Positions 1 through 6,351 of a stretch of DNA of 10,697 nt are shown here, piece after piece. The notes beneath the pieces are model-generated. The model had not been told where the DNA came from. It saw only the letters and a list, made by a program, of their open reading frames with translations, and made no database searches. The position numbers and the translations under genes are program-made. Position 1 is the stretch's first letter, and each line of letters begins with the position of its first letter. The stretch is from assembly GCA_012267605.1 (NCBI GenBank), contig JAAXGF010000285.1, positions 1 through 10,697 on the forward strand, read 5' to 3'. This stretch comes from Alphaproteobacteria bacterium (GTDB lineage Bacteria > Pseudomonadota > Alphaproteobacteria > JAAXGF01).

Positions 1-290
1 TTCTCGACACTAAGAACAGGATGGTTGCTGACGAAGTCCAGCAAACCGGGACGGTGAATCACGCGCCAGTCTATCCGCGCGAGGTGGTTAAGCGGGCGCT
101 GGAGCTGGGAGCGTCGGCCATCATCATGGTTCACAACCATCCAAGCGGCGACCCAAAGCCCTCCCGTGCGGACATCGACATTACACGCAAGGTACGCGAT
201 GCGGCGCGACCCGTCGGCATTGCCCTGCACGACCATCTGATCATCGGCAAGGATGGTTTCGTGAGCCTAAAGAACGAAGGAATTATTTGA
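1..290 (+). CDS. radC: RadC-family JAB/MPN domain protein, C-terminal part
   Basis: This is the 3' end of a gene that begins left of the window; the frame is open to the edge and reads LDTKNRMVADEVQQTGTVNH, a typical RadC stretch, before the first ATG at 21. The block VHNHPSGDPKPSRAD (codons from about 129) supplies the His-x-His and Asp of the JAMM/JAB metal-site pattern. LHDHLIIGKDGFVSLKNEG is the usual RadC C-terminus. RadC proteins were once called DNA repair proteins, but the role is unsettled; the fold is that of zinc-dependent isopeptidases. The N-terminal helix-hairpin-helix part is outside the window. The ATG at 21 lies inside the conserved domain and has no ribosome binding site, so it is not taken as the start. 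The family call is secure; the biochemical activity is not known. Confidence 0.93.
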   Translation, partial: LDTKNRMVADEVQQTGTVNHAPVYPREVVKRALELGASAIIMVHNHPSGDPKPSRADIDITRKVRDAARPVGIALHDHLIIGKDGFVSLKNEGII

Positions 291-412
291 GAAAAAGCCG
301 CCTTTCCCACGACTGCCGTCAGGCTATAGTTACCTATCCAACCGACCACGGGAATGAGCACTGTGCCCGTTTCCATCGGTGTGTTTTAATGCGCCGCTAA
401 TTTCTTTGACTT

Positions 413-420
413 GGGAGGGA
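413..420 (+). promoter_or_regulatory. Shine-Dalgarno deciding the fumC start
   Basis: GGGAGGGA lies six bases before the ATG at 427. It selects this start over an in-frame ATG at 379, which would add 16 residues not expected for FumC and has no purine-rich site in front. The 290-426 gap shows no clear rho-independent terminator for radC and no promoter I would defend; TATAGT at 325-330 is a weak -10 candidate only. Confidence 0.75.
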
Positions 421-426
421 ACGAGT

Positions 427-1830
427 ATGGGCGATACGGACTCTTTCCGCACTGAATCGGATTTATTTGGGCCGCTCGAGGTCCCGGCGGACCGTTACTG
501 GGGAGCGCAGACACAGCGCAGTCTGCAAAATTTCAAGATTGGCGGTGAAACCATGCCGCCGCCTCTTATTCGCGCTTATGGAATTGTCAAGAAGGCGGCG
601 GCGCAGGTCAACGCTCGCCTGGGTAAACTTGAGGCGAAATTGGCCGACGCTATCGACCGCGCGACCGACGAAGTTATCAGTGGCAAACTATCGGACCATT
701 TTCCCCTGGTCGTCTGGCAGACCGGCTCCGGCACCCAAACCAACATGAACACCAACGAGGTGATTTCGAACCGGGCGATCGAAATCCTCGGTGGACAATT
801 GGGCTCCAAAGATCCCGTACATCCGAACGATCACGTCAACATGGGCCAATCGTCCAATGACAGCTTCCCCACCGCGATGCATATCGCGGCGGTCGAGGAA
901 ATCGACCATCGCTTGCTGCCGGCGTTAGCCCACATTCAAGAGGCTTTGGAGGCCAAATCCGAGACCTTTACCGACATCATCAAGATCGGCCGCACCCATA
1001 TGCAGGACGCCACGCCGTTGACTCTCGGACAGGAATTCTCGGGGTACGTTCAACAGATCGCCAACGGGATCGAGCGGGTTCGCGCGGCCTTGCCCCGTCT
1101 TTATCCATTGGCCCAGGGCGGCACTGCCGTCGGTACGGGTCTAAACAGCAAGGTTGGCTACGACGATGCTTTCGCTGCCGAGGTCGCGCGAATCACCGGC
1201 TTGCCCTTCGTCACCGCGCCGAACAAGTTTGAGGCTCTGGCTGCACACGACGCGTTGGTCGAGATTTCTGGAGGGCTCAACGTTCTTGCCTGTTCGTTGA
1301 TGAAAATCGCCAATGACGTTCGGTTATTGGGCTCGGGCCCACGCTGCGGGCTCGGCGAGTTGCGCTTGCCGGAAAACGAGCCGGGGTCGTCAATCATGCC
1401 GGGCAAAGTTAATCCCACCCAGTCCGAGGCGCTCACCATGGTCTGCGCCCAGGTGATGGGGAACCACGTTGGCGTCTCGGTGGGCGGCGCCACCGGGCAT
1501 CTCGAGCTCAACGTTTTCAAGCCGATGATGATCTATAACGTTCTGCAATCGATCCGCCTGATCGCAGATGGGGCGGTCAGCTTCACCGACAACTGCATTG
1601 TTGGAATTGAGGCGAACGAATCCCGTATCTATCAGCTACGCGACGATTCCCTAATGCTGGTGACCGCCTTGAATCCCCATATCGGCTACGACAATGCAGC
1701 CAAGGTGGCCAAGAAGGCGTTTGCCGATGGTTCCAGCCTGGTTGAAGCGGCGGTGGCGCTTGGGTTGTTGAGCGAAGAGGACTTCAAGAAATGGGTGCGC
1801 CCCGAAAATATGGTGGGCCCGTCCGCATAG
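427..1830 (+). CDS. fumC: Class II fumarate hydratase
   Basis: The product is 467 residues, the normal length for the oxygen-stable, iron-free class II fumarase. It interconverts fumarate and L-malate in the cytoplasmic TCA cycle as a homotetramer. Visible signatures are SGTQTNMNTNEV, the GQSSNDSFPTAMH substrate-site block, GRTHMQDATPLTLGQE with the catalytic His at 191 (His188 in E. coli), and the superfamily signature GSSIMPGKVN at 320-329 with the catalytic Ser at 321. The GSSIMPGKVN loop is shared with argininosuccinate lyase and aspartase, but the N-terminal FGPLEVPADRYWGAQTQRSL and the C-terminal domain match fumarase best. The start at 427 follows from the ribosome binding site. The gene lies 136 bp after radC and 111 bp before clpB, so it may be its own unit. 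No odd residues were seen. Confidence 0.97.
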   Translation: MGDTDSFRTESDLFGPLEVPADRYWGAQTQRSLQNFKIGGETMPPPLIRAYGIVKKAAAQVNARLGKLEAKLADAIDRATDEVISGKLSDHFPLVVWQTGSGTQTNMNTNEVISNRAIEILGGQLGSKDPVHPNDHVNMGQSSNDSFPTAMHIAAVEEIDHRLLPALAHIQEALEAKSETFTDIIKIGRTHMQDATPLTLGQEFSGYVQQIANGIERVRAALPRLYPLAQGGTAVGTGLNSKVGYDDAFAAEVARITGLPFVTAPNKFEALAAHDALVEISGGLNVLACSLMKIANDVRLLGSGPRCGLGELRLPENEPGSSIMPGKVNPTQSEALTMVCAQVMGNHVGVSVGGATGHLELNVFKPMMIYNVLQSIRLIADGAVSFTDNCIVGIEANESRIYQLRDDSLMLVTALNPHIGYDNAAKVAKKAFADGSSLVEAAVALGLLSEEDFKKWVRPENMVGPSA

Positions 1831-1884
1831 AGAAACGTCGTCCGCGTACACGTCGAAATAGGCCGATCCGTTCCGCGCCCCGGT

Positions 1885-1915
1885 CTTGTGTTGCAAATTT
1901 GCAACACTATATAGG
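1885..1915 (+). promoter_or_regulatory. RpoH (sigma-32)-like promoter of clpB
   Basis: CTTG at 1885-1888, a 17-base spacer, then ACTATATAGG at 1906-1915. This fits the alphaproteobacterial heat-shock pattern CTTG-N17/18-CYTATNTNNG as I recall it, with one mismatch (A for the first C). Transcription would begin around 1918-1922, about 20 bases before the clpB ATG. The position directly before a heat-shock disaggregase gene supports the call. It has not been tested by any transcript map. Confidence 0.65.
1888..1907. promoter_or_regulatory. Perfect 20-bp palindrome in the clpB promoter, candidate operator
   Basis: GTGTTGCAAATTTGCAACAC is a perfect dyad with no loop, occupying almost exactly the spacer between the proposed -35 and -10 elements of the clpB promoter. 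A bound dimeric regulator would block RNA polymerase. It is not the CIRCE element (TTAGCACTC-N9-GAGTGCTAA), so HrcA is not indicated. As RNA it could form a hairpin after fumC, but no U-tract follows. The regulator is unknown. Confidence 0.55.
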
Positions 1916-1941
1916 GGAGGCGGGTGAACCGGAGTAATGCC

Positions 1942-4545
1942 ATGGAATTCGAAAAATTTACCGAACGAGCGCGCGGTTTCGTCCAGTCCGCGCAAGGTCT
2001 GGCGACACGCAGTGGCCACCAGCAACTAACCGTCGAGCACCTGCTTAAGGTTCTTCTCGATGATAAGGAAGGGCTGGCAGCCAACTTATTGCGCGCCGCG
2101 GGCGGGCGGCCAGATCAGGCGTTGACACTGGTCACGGCTGCCTTGGAAAAATTGCCAAAGGTGTCCGGTGCCGGCCAGCTCTATTTGGCGCCAGAACTTG
2201 CGGGTCTCTTGCAAAACGCCCAGGAGCTGGCGGAAAAGGCCGGCGACTCTTACGTCACGGCGGAACGATTGTTTTTGGCCATGGCGCTAGCGGCCGGTAG
2301 TTCGGCGGCGCGCATCTTGGCTGATTCGGGGGCCACGCCCCAGGCATTGAACGCGGCCATCAACGATTTACGCAAAGGCCGAGCAGCGCACTCCGCGAGC
2401 GCCGAAGACAGCTACGATGCGCTCAAGAAATATGCTCGCGACCTTACCGCCCAGGCCCGCGAGGGAAAACTCGACCCGGTCATCGGCCGGGACGACGAAA
2501 TCCGCCGTACAATGCAGGTCCTTGCGCGCCGGACCAAGAACAACCCGGTGATGATCGGCGAACCCGGTGTGGGCAAGACCGCGATCGTCGAAGGGTTGGC
2601 CAACCGCATCGTCGACGGCGACGTGCCGGAGAGCCTCAAGAACAAGCGATTGCTCGTCCTCGACCTCGGCGCCGTTCTTGCGGGCGCTAAGTTCCGTGGC
2701 GAATTCGAGGAACGAATCAAGGCGGTACTGCAAGAAGTCACAGCGGCCGCAGGCGAGGTCGTCTTGTTCATCGACGAGCTCCACACCTTGGTTGGAGCCG
2801 GCGCCGCGGAAGGCGCGATGGACGCATCCAACTTGTTGAAACCCGCCCTCGCGCGGGGGGAACTCCATTGCGTCGGCGCCACGACCCTGGACGAATATCG
2901 CAAGCATATTGAAAAGGACGCCGCCCTCGCGCGCCGCTTTCAACCTGTATTCGTCGCCGAGCCAACAGTGGCGGATACCATCTCAATCTTGCGTGGCTTG
3001 AAGGAGAAGTATGAACTTCACCACGGCGTACGCATCCTCGACGGCGCTCTGGTCGCGGCGGCCACCTTGTCCACACGCTATATCAGCGACCGATTTCTGC
3101 CGGACAAAGCCATTGATCTGATCGACGAGGCAGCCAGCCGCAAACGCATGGAAGTTGACAGTAAGCCCGAGGCGCTCGATGAGTTGGATCGCAAAATCAT
3201 GCAGATGAAGATCGAACGGGAGGCGTTGCGCAAAGAATCTGACAAGGCGTCGCAGGACCGTCTGGCGAATCTGGAGAACGATCTCAAGGATCTCGAACAG
3301 TCGTCTGCTGAGATGACAGCGAATTGGGAGGCTCAAAAAGAACATCTCGCCGGGGCGCAGAAGCTGAACGAACGTTTGGATGCGGCGCGCAACGAGTTGA
3401 TTACGGCTCAGCGCGATGGCGATCTTGCTCGCGCCGGTGAGCTCTCCTATGGGGTAATACCGGATCTTGAGCGGCAGCTCGGTGACGCCGACGCGGCGCA
3501 ACAAGAACGGCTGGTTCGAGAACAGGTGGGCGACGAGGATATCGCCTCGGTTGTCTCTCGCTGGACGGGCATTCCCGTCGATAAGATGCTCGCCGGAGAG
3601 CGCGAGAAATTATTGCAAATGGAAGACGGGCTCCGTCGCCGGGTGGTGGGCCAAGACACGACTATCGCAGTCGTGAGCAATGCCGTGCGCCGAGCCCGCG
3701 CCGGCTTACAGGATCCCAACCGGCCGATCGGTTCCTTCATGTTTCTCGGTCCCACTGGCGTCGGCAAGACCGAATTGACCAAGGCGCTCGCGGCATTTCT
3801 ATTTGATGACGAGGGGGCGCTGATACGGATCGATATGTCCGAATACATGGAGAAGCATGCGGTAGCGAGACTGATCGGCGCACCGCCAGGCTACGTCGGA
3901 TATGAGGAAGGCGGGGCCTTGGCCGAGGCCGTACGTCGCAGGCCCTATCAGGTGGTACTGTTCGACGAGATTGAGAAAGCCCATCCGGATGTTTTCAACT
4001 TGCTGCTCCAAGTGCTCGACGACGGACGCCTTACGGACGGCCACGGCCGCACGGTGGACTTTCGCAATACTCTGATCGTGCTCACCTCCAATTTAGGCAG
4101 CGACGTACTTGCGGGTCTCGACGAGGGACAGTCCTCGGAGGACGCGCGGGCAGCGGTGATGGATGTTGTGCGGGCCGCGTTTCGCCCCGAGTTTCTTAAC
4201 CGCATCGATGAGATGATCCTGTTCAATCGTCTATCGCGTGCCGACATGAAGGGCATCGTCGAACGGCAACTCGAATGCTTGCAAGCGCTTCTTGCCGACC
4301 GCAAGATCACGCTCGACTGCAACGAGGCAGCGAGTGCTTGGCTAGCCGAGGCCGGATACGACCCGGTGTACGGTGCCCGTCCCTTAAAGCGTGTCATCCA
4401 ACGGGAATTGCAGAATGCCTTGGCGACGATGATTCTCGAGGGACGCGCCCACGACGGCGACACCGTCACGGTCACCAGCGGCTCCGACGGTCTGACGCTA
4501 TCCGCCGACACCCCAAAGGTCACGCTCCTCGATAAGGCCTCGTAA
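1942..4545 (+). CDS. clpB: ATP-dependent protein disaggregase ClpB (Hsp100)
   Basis: The product is 867 residues, normal for bacterial ClpB. ClpB is a cytoplasmic AAA+ hexamer that threads aggregated proteins through its pore, working with DnaK/DnaJ/GrpE. In order: N-domain (about 1-145) starting MEFEKFTERARGF; first AAA+ module with Walker A GEPGVGKT (206-213), Walker B VVLFIDE (Glu279) and Arg331/332; a coiled-coil M-domain (about 400-530) that distinguishes ClpB from ClpA and ClpC; second AAA+ module with Walker A GPTGVGKT (603-610), Walker B LFDE (Glu676) and the FLNRIDE arginine (754). The first pore loop reads AKFRGEFEER, with Phe251 where E. coli has Tyr. The ATG at 1942 is preceded by GGAG seven bases upstream and gives the standard N-terminus; an in-frame GTG at 1924 would add six atypical residues. 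All catalytic residues are present. Confidence 0.98.
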   Translation: MEFEKFTERARGFVQSAQGLATRSGHQQLTVEHLLKVLLDDKEGLAANLLRAAGGRPDQALTLVTAALEKLPKVSGAGQLYLAPELAGLLQNAQELAEKAGDSYVTAERLFLAMALAAGSSAARILADSGATPQALNAAINDLRKGRAAHSASAEDSYDALKKYARDLTAQAREGKLDPVIGRDDEIRRTMQVLARRTKNNPVMIGEPGVGKTAIVEGLANRIVDGDVPESLKNKRLLVLDLGAVLAGAKFRGEFEERIKAVLQEVTAAAGEVVLFIDELHTLVGAGAAEGAMDASNLLKPALARGELHCVGATTLDEYRKHIEKDAALARRFQPVFVAEPTVADTISILRGLKEKYELHHGVRILDGALVAAATLSTRYISDRFLPDKAIDLIDEAASRKRMEVDSKPEALDELDRKIMQMKIEREALRKESDKASQDRLANLENDLKDLEQSSAEMTANWEAQKEHLAGAQKLNERLDAARNELITAQRDGDLARAGELSYGVIPDLERQLGDADAAQQERLVREQVGDEDIASVVSRWTGIPVDKMLAGEREKLLQMEDGLRRRVVGQDTTIAVVSNAVRRARAGLQDPNRPIGSFMFLGPTGVGKTELTKALAAFLFDDEGALIRIDMSEYMEKHAVARLIGAPPGYVGYEEGGALAEAVRRRPYQVVLFDEIEKAHPDVFNLLLQVLDDGRLTDGHGRTVDFRNTLIVLTSNLGSDVLAGLDEGQSSEDARAAVMDVVRAAFRPEFLNRIDEMILFNRLSRADMKGIVERQLECLQALLADRKITLDCNEAASAWLAEAGYDPVYGARPLKRVIQRELQNALATMILEGRAHDGDTVTVTSGSDGLTLSADTPKVTLLDKAS

Positions 4546-4583
4546 TCGGTTAACCGGCAACGCGGTCTTAGCCGCATACAGCT

Positions 4584-4607
4584 GCGCTCCGCGATCGGCG
4601 GAAGCGC
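4584..4607. terminator. Stem-loop between convergent clpB and lipoprotein genes
   Basis: GCGCT-CCGC (4584-4592) pairs with GCGG-A-AGCGC (4598-4607): a nine-pair stem with one bulged A and a GATCG loop. It sits in the 72-bp gap between two genes that point at each other. No U-tract follows on either strand, so it is at best a weak bidirectional terminator or an mRNA 3'-end stabiliser. Confidence 0.35.
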
Positions 4608-4617
4608 GACGGTTACG

Positions 4618-5094
4618 TCAACCCGCGAGAATCCAACTTCCATCTGATTGCCGGCAGGCAGTTCCGAAAGCCTGTTGGCTCTTGCCACCAACGGTCACCG
4701 TGCTTTGATACTCGCGGCAGGGTTGACCATTGCCATTCGATATGGTTCGCGTCGGTGTGAAGCTACCCGAGTTTCCGGAATCGGGATTTTGCCACACCGT
4801 CGTCCGGCCAATGGGATTGAATTCCATCGACCGCTGAATCGCGGTACTCGCCGCCAGGCGGTCAGCGTTGTCAAGGGACTGGCCGATTTCATTGCCGAGG
4901 AATCCGCCCAGCAACGTTCCGGCGGCCACTGCTGCCAACCGGCCACTTCCCGAGCCGATTTGGCCTCCAGCTAGTCCACCAAGGCCGGCGCCGAGCAAGG
5001 TGCCAAAGGTTTGCTTTTGGCCATATTGACTTCCAGCGCAGCCGCTCAAAACGACGGCCGCACCCAAAACCATCACATAACTCAACTGTCTCAT
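4618..5094 (-). CDS. Glycine-zipper lipoprotein, 17 kDa surface antigen-like
   Basis: The product is 158 residues. The N-terminus is a lipoprotein signal peptide: basic start (MRQ), hydrophobic run, and lipobox LSGC at 16-19, with Cys19 as the lipidated residue. Two glycine-rich hydrophobic stretches follow, GTLLGAGLGGLAGG at about 31-44 and a second (GTLLGGFLGNEIG) around 59-71; these form the glycine-zipper region of the Rickettsia 17 kDa antigen family. The C-terminal half holds QPCREYQSTVTVGGKSQQAFGTACRQSDGSW, typical of the soluble domain, with two Cys that could pair. It is probably anchored in the outer membrane with an envelope-stability role, by family. GAGGAG (minus strand, 5104-5109) lies nine bases before the ATG. 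The gene converges on clpB. Family call good; exact function unknown. Confidence 0.88.
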   Translation of the reverse strand: MRQLSYVMVLGAAVVLSGCAGSQYGQKQTFGTLLGAGLGGLAGGQIGSGSGRLAAVAAGTLLGGFLGNEIGQSLDNADRLAASTAIQRSMEFNPIGRTTVWQNPDSGNSGSFTPTRTISNGNGQPCREYQSTVTVGGKSQQAFGTACRQSDGSWILAG

Positions 5095-5207
5095 AGCATC
5101 ACACTCCTCAAAAAGGGATTGATTACACCAGGCGCGTGCCGCGTTGCCTAAGCTCTTGGCAAACCCGACTCGCTTGCCGGCAACCTATTCAAGGAACGCC
5201 TTGTGGC

Positions 5208-5243
5208 GTGTGAGCCAAATCACACCTCACCGGAGTGTGATTT
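5208..5243. promoter_or_regulatory. CRP-like site with an overlapping second dyad
   Basis: GTGTGAGCCAAATCACAC (5208-5225) contains TGTGA-N6-TCACA, identical to the enterobacterial CRP half-site pattern and spacing. Its right arm is reused in a second inverted repeat, AAATCACAC (5217-5225) with GTGTGATTT (5235-5243) around a nine-base centre. The site is about 115-130 bp upstream of the lipoprotein start on the minus strand. Binding by a Crp/Fnr-family regulator is plausible; alphaproteobacterial members can prefer different sequences, so the protein is not identified. The second dyad could also fold as an RNA hairpin. Confidence 0.5.
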
Positions 5244-5378
5244 CAGGTGATCGAGTCGAAGGTGCCGCAATGTAGTGGTATGCATGTGACGCAGGTCTGC
5301 GCTGCAGTCCTACTGCGTGCGGGGAGAACCAAAGAGGATTAGCGTTTGCACGAACGGTCTCCAGCAATCGACGCAACC

Positions 5379-5396
5379 TACCGTGATCACACGGTA
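5379..5396. repeat. Inverted repeat TACCGTG-ATCA-CACGGTA
   Basis: Seven-base perfect arms (5379-5385 and 5390-5396) flank the four-base centre ATCA. The dyad embeds another ATCACAC motif (5386-5392). It could be an operator or a short RNA hairpin; no adjacent promoter was recognised. Confidence 0.45.
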
Positions 5397-5479
5397 CCTT
5401 TTCTGAGGAATCGGGCATGGAACTATGGGAACGTTTCAATTCTGTCGGGACGATCTATAGGTTTGCACCTGTCTGAAAG

Positions 5480-5507
5480 AAAGGGACATCCTACCCGCTG
5501 GCCCTTT
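5480..5507. terminator. Terminator-like stem, possibly bidirectional
   Basis: AAAGGG (5480-5485) can pair with CCCTTT (5502-5507) across a 16-base loop. On the plus strand a T-rich tail (TTTTTATTT) follows; on the minus strand CCCTTTCTTTC follows, about 80 bases after the stop of the small membrane-protein gene at 5588. The stem is short and the loop long, so the signal is weak. Confidence 0.3.
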
Positions 5508-5587
5508 TTATTTCAATAACGATCAGGATTGGGTAGTGTCTCAGTTTGAAATCAGGCGTCGGAAAAATAGGGGGATTATACGCATAA

Positions 5588-5866
5588 CTAGCCGTCAGTA
5601 GAAATTGTTGCAGGGTAGGCCCATATAGCAGCAAGTACTAATGCACAGACACCAAAAGCCTGAAATCCAGCGGCTTGAAAGACAACGCATCCGATGGCAC
5701 CCGTAGTCATGCGTAGCCAGATCGGTCGCAGTGGCACTGATTTTCCCTGACCGCGACGGAATCGCGCAATCAACGTCAATATCAAGGCAAATAAACCCCC
5801 AAAGAAGATTGCCACAATTAACCCTTCTGCGGCTCCGTTCAACACTGTGGACATTGTTGTGTTCAT
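5588..5866 (-). CDS. Small membrane protein of unknown function
   Basis: The product is 92 residues and I do not recognise its family. A hydrophobic segment spans roughly 11-35 (AAEGLIVAIFFGGLFALIL), followed by a basic loop with RFRRGQGK, then one or two hydrophobic stretches over about 54-86 (GAIGCVVFQAAGFQAFGVC and ALVLAAIWAY). The positive-inside rule places the RFRRGQGK loop in the cytoplasm. It is therefore likely an inner-membrane protein with two or three helices. The ATG at 5866 has only a weak GGTGA-like ribosome binding site; a second in-frame ATG four codons on is an alternative. An overlapping frame (to 5948) lacks any such organisation. The nearest neighbour in the same direction is a 54-residue gene about 105 bp upstream. 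Function cannot be inferred. Confidence 0.55.
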   Translation of the reverse strand: MNTTMSTVLNGAAEGLIVAIFFGGLFALILTLIARFRRGQGKSVPLRPIWLRMTTGAIGCVVFQAAGFQAFGVCALVLAAIWAYPATISTDG

Positions 5867-5970
5867 GTTTCACCGCGTTTGTTTTTTCTGTGATTATTGG
5901 GGTTAATGGACCCGATCGTTCCGTTGGGTTACGATCGGAGAGAATCACCCAGCGCCGTTATGCTTGACGG

Positions 5971-6135
5971 TCACTCTCTGTCTTCTAGCATCTTCTCTTT
6001 CTCATTCACCGCCCTGATAATCCGTTCCGCGGCACGTTCACCGGCAATTTCCGGCGCAACTGGATCTGCTGGTGGCGCATCCCAAGGGACGCAGCCGATG
6101 ATAATGAAGGGCTCATTCTTCGCTTTAGGACACAT
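5971..6135 (-). CDS. Small hypothetical protein, 54 residues
   Basis: The product starts MCPKAKNEPFIIIGCVPWDA and ends in an acidic/basic helix (AGERAAERIIRAVNEKEKML). The start is set by GGAGGT (minus strand, 6140-6145), four bases before the ATG at 6135, one of the best ribosome binding sites in the window. A longer reading from 6168 adds 11 residues without such a site. The order is a short hydrophobic beta-like segment (FIIIGCVPW), a Pro/Ala-rich linker, then an amphipathic helix; two Cys (2 and 15) are present. No signal peptide or transmembrane helix was seen. I do not recognise the family. It lies between the small membrane protein gene and the porin, all on the minus strand. Confidence 0.6.
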   Translation of the reverse strand: MCPKAKNEPFIIIGCVPWDAPPADPVAPEIAGERAAERIIRAVNEKEKMLEDRE

Positions 6136-6310
6136 CTCTACCTCCGTGCTTGAAGCGTTTTCTCTCAAGAAAATCGTGGTTCAGCCTAAGATTAAAATTA
6201 CACAGTTTTTATCCATAAACCATCCCAAAAAGATGGTGGTTTTCCTCGTCGCCAAGTAAGGAACCCACCACCGCAACGGGAAGGCAGTGCGAGTTGACAG
6301 CAAGCACCCC

Positions 6311-6335
6311 GCTCAAACTTTTCGGGGGTTTGAGC
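6311..6335 (-). terminator. Stem-loop just downstream of the porin
   Basis: GCTCAAAC (6311-6318) and GTTTGAGC (6328-6335) form a perfect eight-pair stem with a nine-base loop, 17 bases beyond the porin stop. On the minus strand no clean T-run follows; on the plus strand TTCTT follows. The position suggests a porin transcript end, but the missing U-tract makes a classic intrinsic terminator uncertain. Confidence 0.45.
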
Positions 6336-6351
6336 TTCTTCCCGGTTGCCT

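Larger units (their letters stand above)
5095..5587. other. 493-bp region without a convincing gene
   Basis: Nothing here reads as a credible protein: the longest frame (5227-5439, minus) is low in structure and has no ribosome binding site. The stretch holds the upstream region of the lipoprotein gene with several ATCACAC/GTGTGA half-sites, a dyad TACCGTG-ATCA-CACGGTA (5379-5396), a small hairpin AGGT-TTGC-ACCT near 5459-5470, and a terminator-like stem at 5480-5507. These elements leave room for a small RNA, but I cannot point to a promoter for one. Confidence 0.5.

Noticed and set aside
1924..1941. GTG at 1924 as the clpB start
   Set aside because: It would add six atypical residues and lies only a few bases after the expected transcription start; the ATG at 1942 gives the standard ClpB N-terminus with GGAG at proper spacing.
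3948..4691. Long minus-strand frame (247 residues) antisense to clpB
   Set aside because: Arg/Ser-rich antisense shadow typical of GC-rich coding DNA; it lies over the conserved second AAA+ module of clpB.
5227..5439. Minus-strand 70-residue frame
   Set aside because: No ribosome binding site, no recognisable domain, and it overlaps the inverted repeats of a regulatory-looking region.
5534..5553. Possible insertion-sequence end (TAGTGTCTCAGTTTGAAA)
   Set aside because: It resembled a transposon terminus at first sight, but no inverted partner or target duplication was found in the window.
5595..5948. Minus-strand 117-residue frame overlapping the small membrane protein
   Set aside because: It has no membrane-helix pattern or ribosome binding site; the frame at 5588-5866 has both hydrophobic segments and a basic loop.
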